64,000 nucleotides of DNA, taken from Nocardia sp. NRRL S-836. GTDB taxonomy: Bacteria > Actinomycetota > Actinomycetes > Mycobacteriales > Pseudonocardiaceae. Below, in pieces: positions 58,922 to 64,000 of the stretch; within the stretch, counting starts at the first letter, position 1; each line of letters starts with the position of its first letter. Below the pieces are notes generated by a model. It made no database searches. It saw only the letters and a program-made list of their open reading frames with translations, and was not told the DNA's origin. The stretch covers positions 124,001 to 188,000 of the forward strand of contig NZ_LGDY01000125.1 in assembly GCF_001279525.1 (NCBI RefSeq), read 5' to 3'. The position numbers and the translations under genes are program-made.

Positions 58922-59929
58922 CTAGGGCCGGCTCACCTGGGCGAGGAAGTAGATGGCGCCGGAGGAGACGTTGCGCACGGCGAGCAGGAACGGCCGGTCG
59001 ACGTTGACCACGACCGGGTCCGCCGGGATCTCGATCGACACCGTGCGGAACGTGACCGCGGTCGCGGCGGCGCCTTCGAGGCCCTCCTCGTCCAGGCGCA
59101 GCACCGCCTCGTGCACCACGTCGTCCACGAACATCCGCTCGTCGGGGGAGAGCCCGGAGAAGTCGGCCTCGCGGGTGAACATCCGCTCGACGCCGAGCTG
59201 CCGCAGCGTTCCCTTGAGGGTGAACCGCGCCCGGACGTCCACTGTGGGCACCGACAGCTCCAGCCGCACGTGCCGGCCCGCGGTGAGCACGGCCGGGTCG
59301 AGCGGCTGGTCCAGCGAGTCGTCCGGCAGCAGGACCACCGTCTCGACGCCGGAGTCGGCGGGCAGCGCGATCGACTGCCAGCCCGCGTGGTGGGCGTAGC
59401 GGAGCTTCTCGGTCACCCGCATGGTCGGCACGTCCACGTCGCCGCCCGGCGCGTGGAACGGGCGCGGCTCGGTGTCGTGGGCGGGGAACGGGTTCAGCCA
59501 GCCGACCTTGAGGTACAGCGCGTTGACGATGATCGCGGCGGCGTCGGCGGGCGGGGGTGCGGCGAGCAGTTCGGGGATCAGGCCGCGGGTGGTCTCGGCG
59601 ACGTCGGTGTTCACGAGCTTGCGCACGGTCTGCGGGTCCGAGAACGCCGTGCGGCGCACCGAGTCCGCCAGCGAGAAGTCCGGGTTCAGCGTCAGGTCGT
59701 CGTCGGCCCACAGCGTGTTCGCGACGGCCAGCTCGGACACGTCGAGCGAGTCGGCGGCGGAGAAGCCCGCCAGCAGCGCGTCGAGCTCGGTGCGGGTCTG
59801 GCCGCGGGCGGCCTCGCGGGCCAGCGCGAGCGCGGAGGCCACCGAGAACGGCGACCAGCACGCGTTCTCGGACGGATCAGGGACGGCGACGCGGTGCAGG
59901 GTCAGGGCGAAGTCGGCCTGATCGGTCAC
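58922..59929 (-). CDS. Bacterial serpin, no signal peptide
   Basis: 335 residues of the serpin (inhibitor family I4) fold. N-terminal ENACWSPFSVASALALAREAARGQTRTELDALL, the shutter-region NALYLKVGWLNPF, and VDDVVHEAVLRLDEEGLEGAAATAVTF, which is the hinge/reactive-centre-loop region with an Ala-rich hinge typical of inhibitory serpins, then VDRPFLLAVRN. Shorter than eukaryotic serpins (about 380). No signal peptide or lipobox, so the target protease should be intracellular or released by lysis. Prokaryotic serpins are patchy and rare. Monocistronic. Confidence 0.93.
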   Translation of the reverse strand: MTDQADFALTLHRVAVPDPSENACWSPFSVASALALAREAARGQTRTELDALLAGFSAADSLDVSELAVANTLWADDDLTLNPDFSLADSVRRTAFSDPQTVRKLVNTDVAETTRGLIPELLAAPPPADAAAIIVNALYLKVGWLNPFPAHDTEPRPFHAPGGDVDVPTMRVTEKLRYAHHAGWQSIALPADSGVETVVLLPDDSLDQPLDPAVLTAGRHVRLELSVPTVDVRARFTLKGTLRQLGVERMFTREADFSGLSPDERMFVDDVVHEAVLRLDEEGLEGAAATAVTFRTVSIEIPADPVVVNVDRPFLLAVRNVSSGAIYFLAQVSRP

Positions 59930-59996
59930 GAAGAGTCTCCTCCAACGAAGCGCGTGGCGTGATTCCGGCGGTTACCCGTCCCCCATGCCCTCGAAG

Positions 59997-61235
59997 CTAC
60001 GCCGATGCGCGGTGCCAGGCCACGGCCTGCGCGTCGGTCAGCAGCGCGACCTGGTCGATGACCACGCGCAGCCGGGCCGCGTCGGAGGGCGCGTCGGCGA
60101 ACACCGGGCGGAACGCGGGGTCGAGCAGCGCCGGGCGGTCCAGCAGCCGGGTGACGAGCTCGGTGATCAGGTCGCGTTGCACGGCCTGCATGGCCAGGCG
60201 GGCCGGGTCGCTCATGACGTAGCGCACGGCCATCGCCTTGAGCAGCGCGACCTCGGCGGCGACCTGGCTGGGGACCTCCAGCGCGGCGCGGTACCTCGTG
60301 AGCGGGCCGTCGCCGTGCACATCGCGGGTCGCGGTGACGGCGGCGCTCGCGAACCGGCCGACGAGCTCGCTGGTGAGGTTCTTCAACGCCACCTGCGCGC
60401 CGAGCGAGCCGTCGTACTCGTTCTCGGTGAAGTAGGCGATCACCGGCAGTTCGAGCAGCTGCTCGGCGGTGGCCTCCAGCGTCGCGACGGACTCGTCGGA
60501 GAACGTCTTCGCGGCCAGCGAGGCGATCGCGGTGCGTTCGTCGGGACGGGCCAGCGCGGCGAGGCTGATGCGGTGGGCCAGCACGCCGTCCTCGACGTCG
60601 TGCACCGAGTACGCCACGTCGTCGGCCCAGTCCATCACCTGCGCCTCGATGCACCTCTCCCGGTGCGGTGCCCCGGCGCGCATCCACTCGAACACCTCGA
60701 TGTCGTCCTCGTACACGCCGAACTTCACCATGCCGGGCGTGCGCGGCCACGGGTACTTCGTCGCCGCGTCGAGCACCGCGCGGGTGAGGTTCAGGCCGTG
60801 CCGCGACTTGGGTTCGAGGCGGGCGAGGATGCGGAACGTCTGCGCGTTGCCCTCGAAGCCACCGCACGGACCCGCGAGCTCGTTGAGCGCCCTCTCGCCG
60901 TTGTGGCCGAACGGCGGATGGCCGATGTCGTGCGCGAGACCGGCCGTGTCGACGATGTCCGGGTCGCAGCCGAGCTCCGCGCCGATGCCGCGGCCGATCT
61001 GCGCGACCTCCAGCGAGTGCGTGAGGCGGGTGCGCGGCACACCGGTGACCTCGGACCCCTCACCGGGGCCGACGACCTGGGTCTTGCCGGCGAGCCTGCG
61101 CAACGCGGCGGAGTGCAGCACGCGGGCGCGGTCACGGGCGAACGGCGTGCGGGTCTCCGTGCGGGCACCCGGCAACGCGGCGCTCTTGGGTCCCTCGGGG
61201 AGCAGGCGTTCCGCGTCGTGGCCGGTGTATCCCAT
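59997..61235 (-). CDS. dgt: Deoxyguanosinetriphosphate triphosphohydrolase-like HD protein
   Basis: 412 residues. HD-domain metal ligands in [13 protein letters not shown] and [15 protein letters not shown] (about 67-110) and later [18 protein letters not shown]. Hydrolyses dNTPs to deoxynucleosides and triphosphate, tuning pools. Start ATG at 61235 overlaps the TGA of the upstream YdcF-like gene by one base (TGATG), so the two are coupled. Neighbourhood of dnaG is conserved in actinobacteria. Confidence 0.94.
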   Translation of the reverse strand: MGYTGHDAERLLPEGPKSAALPGARTETRTPFARDRARVLHSAALRRLAGKTQVVGPGEGSEVTGVPRTRLTHSLEVAQIGRGIGAELGCDPDIVDTAGLAHDIGHPPFGHNGERALNELAGPCGGFEGNAQTFRILARLEPKSRHGLNLTRAVLDAATKYPWPRTPGMVKFGVYEDDIEVFEWMRAGAPHRERCIEAQVMDWADDVAYSVHDVEDGVLAHRISLAALARPDERTAIASLAAKTFSDESVATLEATAEQLLELPVIAYFTENEYDGSLGAQVALKNLTSELVGRFASAAVTATRDVHGDGPLTRYRAALEVPSQVAAEVALLKAMAVRYVMSDPARLAMQAVQRDLITELVTRLLDRPALLDPAFRPVFADAPSDAARLRVVIDQVALLTDAQAVAWHRASA

Positions 61236-61909
61236 CAGCCGATTTTAGGGAGCTTGAGCTCGTCGAACACGCCGGCGTGGGCCTTCATCAACCGGTAGTA
61301 CAGCAACGCTCCGGTCTCGCGCTTGATGTAGAACCACTGCGTCCCGCGCGTCTGCACGTTCGGGCCGACGCGGGTCGGCGACGTCCACGCGCGCAGACCG
61401 GCGTCCACGGCCATGGTGCGGGCGCGCAGCGAGTGCCACGGGTCGCTGACGATCACGGCGGTCTTCAGGTCGCGTTCCTTGGCCACCGACGCGACGGCGC
61501 GCAGCGAGCCGAGCGTGTCCGCGCCCTCGCCGACCTGCAGCACGCGGTCCTCCGGAACGCCGCGCTTGACCAGCCACAGCTTGCCGACCTGGCCCTCGGT
61601 GAAGTTGTCGCCGGGCTGCCGCCCACCGGTCGTGGCGATGTAGCCGACGACTCCCTCCTGGTAGAGGCCCAGGGCGTGCTCCAGCCGGGCTTCGAGCACG
61701 TCGGAGGGCACGCCGTTGTACTGCGCAGCACCCAGGACGATCGCCATGTCGGCCTTCGTCCAGTCGTCGACCCGCGCGACCTGCCACACGCGCACCGCCG
61801 TGCCACCCACGACCAGCAGACCGATGACGACCGCACCGAAGACGAGGCGCAACACGATCCGGCGAATCCTGGCGAGTGGTCTCAGGGAGGTCGTCCGCAC
61901 ACCCCGCAT
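61235..61909 (-). CDS. YdcF/SanA-like DUF218 membrane protein
   Basis: 224 residues: one N-terminal membrane helix (about 15-38), then a DUF218 domain ([36 protein letters not shown]...TGG..., [20 protein letters not shown] segment). YdcF proteins are thought to act in envelope or peptidoglycan metabolism. ATG at 61909. Coupled to dgt downstream; divergent from peptidase E gene. Confidence 0.85.
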   Translation of the reverse strand: MRGVRTTSLRPLARIRRIVLRLVFGAVVIGLLVVGGTAVRVWQVARVDDWTKADMAIVLGAAQYNGVPSDVLEARLEHALGLYQEGVVGYIATTGGRQPGDNFTEGQVGKLWLVKRGVPEDRVLQVGEGADTLGSLRAVASVAKERDLKTAVIVSDPWHSLRARTMAVDAGLRAWTSPTRVGPNVQTRGTQWFYIKRETGALLYYRLMKAHAGVFDELKLPKIG

Positions 61910-61960
61910 GCTTCCAGACCGCGCGAGTCTCGCGTTGACGCCCCTGCGAGGATGCACGTC

Positions 61961-62692
61961 ATGCCTGCTGAGCAGCCCACGATCCTCGCGACGTCCGGCG
62001 GCTGGCGCTCCGGCCGCCGGACCACCCTCGAGTTCAACAAGCTGATCCACTTCGCCCTGGAGCTGTCCGGGGTGCAGGGCCGCAGGCCGCGGTTCTGCCA
62101 CGTCGGGACGGCGGGGGGTGACCAGCGGGCGATGAACGCCAACGTCGCCGAGGCCGGCGGCGTCGCGGGCGTCGACGTGTCGATGCTGAACCTGTTCACC
62201 ATGCCGCCGACCGACGACCTGGAGTCGTTCGTGCTGTCCCAGGACGTCGTGTGGGTGGGCGGCGGGTCGGTGGCGAACCTGCTCGCGGTGTGGGAGGTGC
62301 ACGGCCTCGGCCCGATCTTCCGCAGGGCGTGGGAGGCCGGTGTCGTGCTCAGCGGTGTCTCGGCGGGCTCGCTGTGCTGGCACCTCGGCGGTGCGACTGA
62401 CTCGTTCGGCCCGGACCTGCGCATCGTCACCAACGGCCTCGGCCTGCTGCCCTACGGCAACGGCGTGCACTACGACTCCGAGGAGCAGCGCCGCCCGAAG
62501 ATCCACGAGGCGGTGGCGGCGGGCGTGCTGCCGACGACCTACTGCACCGACGACGGGGTGGGGCTGCTCTACCGCGGCACCGAGCTCGTCGAGGCCGTCT
62601 CGGAACGCCGCGGGAGCGGCGCGTACGTCGTGACCAGGGATGATTCTTCAGCAACCGCACAGGAGGAAAAGCTCGACACCCGGCTGCTGTGA
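61961..62692 (+). CDS. Peptidase E-like serine peptidase (S51)
   Basis: 243 residues. Active-site Ser in LSGVSAGSLCWH (GxSAGS), with WVGGGSVANLLAVW and an oxyanion region typical of S51 dipeptidases (PepE, cyanophycinase relatives). These cleave Asp-X dipeptides in the cytoplasm. ATG at 61961 follows GAGGA by 8 nt. Stop lies 16 nt before the next gene's GTG. Confidence 0.9.
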   Translation: MPAEQPTILATSGGWRSGRRTTLEFNKLIHFALELSGVQGRRPRFCHVGTAGGDQRAMNANVAEAGGVAGVDVSMLNLFTMPPTDDLESFVLSQDVVWVGGGSVANLLAVWEVHGLGPIFRRAWEAGVVLSGVSAGSLCWHLGGATDSFGPDLRIVTNGLGLLPYGNGVHYDSEEQRRPKIHEAVAAGVLPTTYCTDDGVGLLYRGTELVEAVSERRGSGAYVVTRDDSSATAQEEKLDTRLL

Positions 62693-62708
62693 GGCAGATC
62701 TTGGAGGT

Positions 62709-63599
62709 GTGCGCCGGCTGCTGATCCTCCTCGTCACGGCGGCCGTCTACGTGGTTCCGGACGCCGCCCCCTGCTTCGCCCACAGCGGACCGGCATCGGA
62801 CACAGCGGTGTTCCGCGGTCCCGACGAGGTGGACCCGAGCCCCGAAGCCGCGGCCGGCGGCGACATCTCGCCCACCGGACCGGACCGATCACCTCTGAGC
62901 CCGTCGGCGATATCCGATATATCAGCCACTGATATATCGGCTGCGGTGGCCGCGGGTGGAGCGTCCGACGTCGGCGTCGCGGTGCTGGACCTGGAGTCCG
63001 GTCAGCTCATCGGGCAGCAGGGTGACCGGCCGTTCTACTCGGCGTCGCTGTCGAAGCTCGTGCTGGCGGTCGATGCGTTGCAGCAGCCGTTGTCCGATGA
63101 GGACCGCGAACTGATATATCGCGCGCTGAGCGTCAGCGACGACGAGGCGATGGACGAGCTCTGGACCAGGTTCGACGGCATGGCCGCCATCGGCCGCGTC
63201 GCCGCCGAGGCCGGCCTCACCGGCACGCACGCCCCGGCCGACCCGACGCAGTGGGGCGAGGTCGTCGTCACCGCGAACGACATGGTGCGGCTCTACCGGT
63301 TCATCCTGGGCTCGCCCGTGCGCGATGCGGTCGTCGAGGCGCTGTCCGCGGCCCCGGCCACCGCGGCCGACGGCTTCGACCAGGCGTTCGGCCTGCTCGG
63401 TGTCACCGGCGCCTACGCCAAGCAGGGCTGGATGTACTACCTGCCCGACGACGTCTACCTGCACAGCACGGGCGTGCTGGACGACCGCTACGCCGTCGCC
63501 GTCCTCACCACCAGCCCGACCGGGTCGTGGAGCACCGCGCGGCAGGCCGTCGACGCCGTCTCCACCGCCCTGCTCGCGAAGCTCGGCGTCAACGGCTGA
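62709..63599 (+). CDS. Exported beta-lactamase-like serine hydrolase
   Basis: 296 residues. Signal peptide (RRLLILLVTAAVYVVPDAAPCFA), a low-complexity linker of about 60 residues, then a class A beta-lactamase-like fold with SxxK (SLSK in YSASLSKLVLAVD), SDD in place of SDN (SVSDDEAMDELW), and no KTG (KQGW). Likely a non-lactamase hydrolase or sensor, like LpqN/“PBP-A-like” actinomycete proteins. The GTG at 62709 is very close to GGAGG, so the start is uncertain (an ATG at 62640 overlaps the peptidase gene). An AT-rich inverted repeat lies in the linker region. Confidence 0.82.
   Translation: MRRLLILLVTAAVYVVPDAAPCFAHSGPASDTAVFRGPDEVDPSPEAAAGGDISPTGPDRSPLSPSAISDISATDISAAVAAGGASDVGVAVLDLESGQLIGQQGDRPFYSASLSKLVLAVDALQQPLSDEDRELIYRALSVSDDEAMDELWTRFDGMAAIGRVAAEAGLTGTHAPADPTQWGEVVVTANDMVRLYRFILGSPVRDAVVEALSAAPATAADGFDQAFGLLGVTGAYAKQGWMYYLPDDVYLHSTGVLDDRYAVAVLTTSPTGSWSTARQAVDAVSTALLAKLGVNG
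62914..62940. repeat. AT-rich inverted repeat inside the serine hydrolase gene
   Basis: CCGATATATCAG / CTGATATATCGG, a perfect 12-bp stem with loop CCA. Further copies of the core are GCGATATC (62907-62914) and CTGATATATCGC (63111-63122). They create rare ATA Ile codons. Confidence 0.65.
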
Positions 63600-63999
63600 G
63601 CAGGCTCAGCACCCGTCCCTGCCGCGCCCGTCCCTGCGGCGCCCGTCCCTGCCGCGGCCGTTCCCACGCGCCGGTGTACTCGCGCACCACCACGTACGCG
63701 ATCACGACGAGCACGGTCCCGCCGAACAGCACCGCCGCCATCAGCACCCCGGTCACCCCCGCCCCGAACCCGGACGTGACCACGCCGATCCCGCCCGTGC
63801 CGGTGACCGCGAGGAACGCACCGACGTTCGCGCGCCGGGCCGAACGGACGTCCTGCACCCGCGTGAGCACCACCCCGAGCAGCACCGGTGGGAGCGTCCC
63901 CAGCAGCCCGGCGACCAGGTACACCTCCTGGTAGCGCTCCGCCGTCAGCGCCACCGCCACCACCGCGACCGACAACGCGGTCCCCGCCGTGACGAGCAC
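63589..63999 (-). CDS. Membrane protein, 5' end outside the window
   Basis: Open to the window edge, 136 codons visible, with four hydrophobic helices (LSVAVVAVALTAERY, VAGLLGTLPPVLLGVVL, VGAFLAVTGTGGIGVVTSG and VLMAAVLFGGTVLVVIAYVVV). The C-terminal tail carries a short repeated Arg/Gln/Gly unit (RQGRAPQGRARQGR) encoded by three copies of CGTCCCTGC-type sequence at 63613-63660. No family assigned. Overlaps the hydrolase gene by 11 nt, tail to tail. Confidence 0.65.
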   Translation of the reverse strand: MLVTAGTALSVAVVAVALTAERYQEVYLVAGLLGTLPPVLLGVVLTRVQDVRSARRANVGAFLAVTGTGGIGVVTSGFGAGVTGVLMAAVLFGGTVLVVIAYVVVREYTGAWERPRQGRAPQGRARQGRVLSLLSR

Positions 64000-64000
64000 G

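Noticed and set aside
63613..63660. Possible CRISPR-like or tandem repeat
   Set aside because: Three short imperfect copies of CGTCCCTGC with no regular spacers; they encode the Arg/Gln tail of a membrane protein.

Overview
The window is high-GC (about 70%) actinomycete chromosome. Its content points to Pseudonocardiales (Lentzea, Saccharothrix or Amycolatopsis type): GTG/TTG starts, many 4-nt stop/start overlaps, a DUF574 methyltransferase, AfsR-like regulators, DUF5753 proteins, paired P450/ferredoxin genes and a split three-gene transhydrogenase. The genus is inferred; no rRNA is present.

Left arm (1-35.4 kb). A partial hypothetical gene is followed by two tandem crcB fluoride-channel genes behind a MarR gene. 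Next come a short MFS exporter, a DUF574 methyltransferase, a PAS-GGDEF diguanylate cyclase, the pntAA-pntAB-pntB operon, and a nitric oxide synthase coupled to an amino-acid permease. An FAD monooxygenase and a TetR gene diverge around three palindromes. An ABC-F ribosome-protection gene follows, behind a 10-codon leader peptide and an attenuator-like hairpin; it runs into a P450-ferredoxin pair. A second P450-ferredoxin pair sits at 22.3-23.7 kb under another TetR gene. Further on are an AfsR-type regulator, a pseudo-deacetylase/GT2 synthase, an LCP protein, a LuxR-type NB-ARC regulator, a STAS protein, an exported protein-lipoprotein-response regulator-kinase operon, and exonuclease III.

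Integrated element (35,727-49,831). A perfect 59-bp direct repeat bounds about 14.05 kb inserted into the 3' half of a CAT-anticodon tRNA gene. The layout is that of an actinomycete integrative and conjugative element (AICE): tyrosine integrase beside the tRNA, excisionase-like and WhiB genes, small membrane proteins, a TraB/FtsK-type translocase with a repeat cluster and terminator just after it, a Nudix hydrolase, and XRE/TPR/DUF5753 regulators. No replication initiator is recognisable. At the attL end is a gene of about 50% GC for a restriction-endonuclease-like/nSTAND3 NTPase fusion, probably anti-phage defence cargo. It is the strongest candidate for an under-described system here.

Right arm (49.9-64 kb). 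GNAT and MpaB/DUF2236 genes, tRNA-Asn, a short YtxH-like protein, a Tam-like methyltransferase, dnaG with its downstream partner, an ECF41 sigma factor, a Tat-type intradiol dioxygenase, and a divergent carboxymuconolactone decarboxylase-methyltransferase operon. The promoter of that operon matches the ECF41 motif and implies a leaderless mRNA. After these come a 58-codon gene, a headless DUF5753 protein, an intracellular serpin, dgt, a YdcF-like protein, a peptidase E homologue, a serine hydrolase carrying an AT-rich inverted repeat, and a truncated membrane protein.
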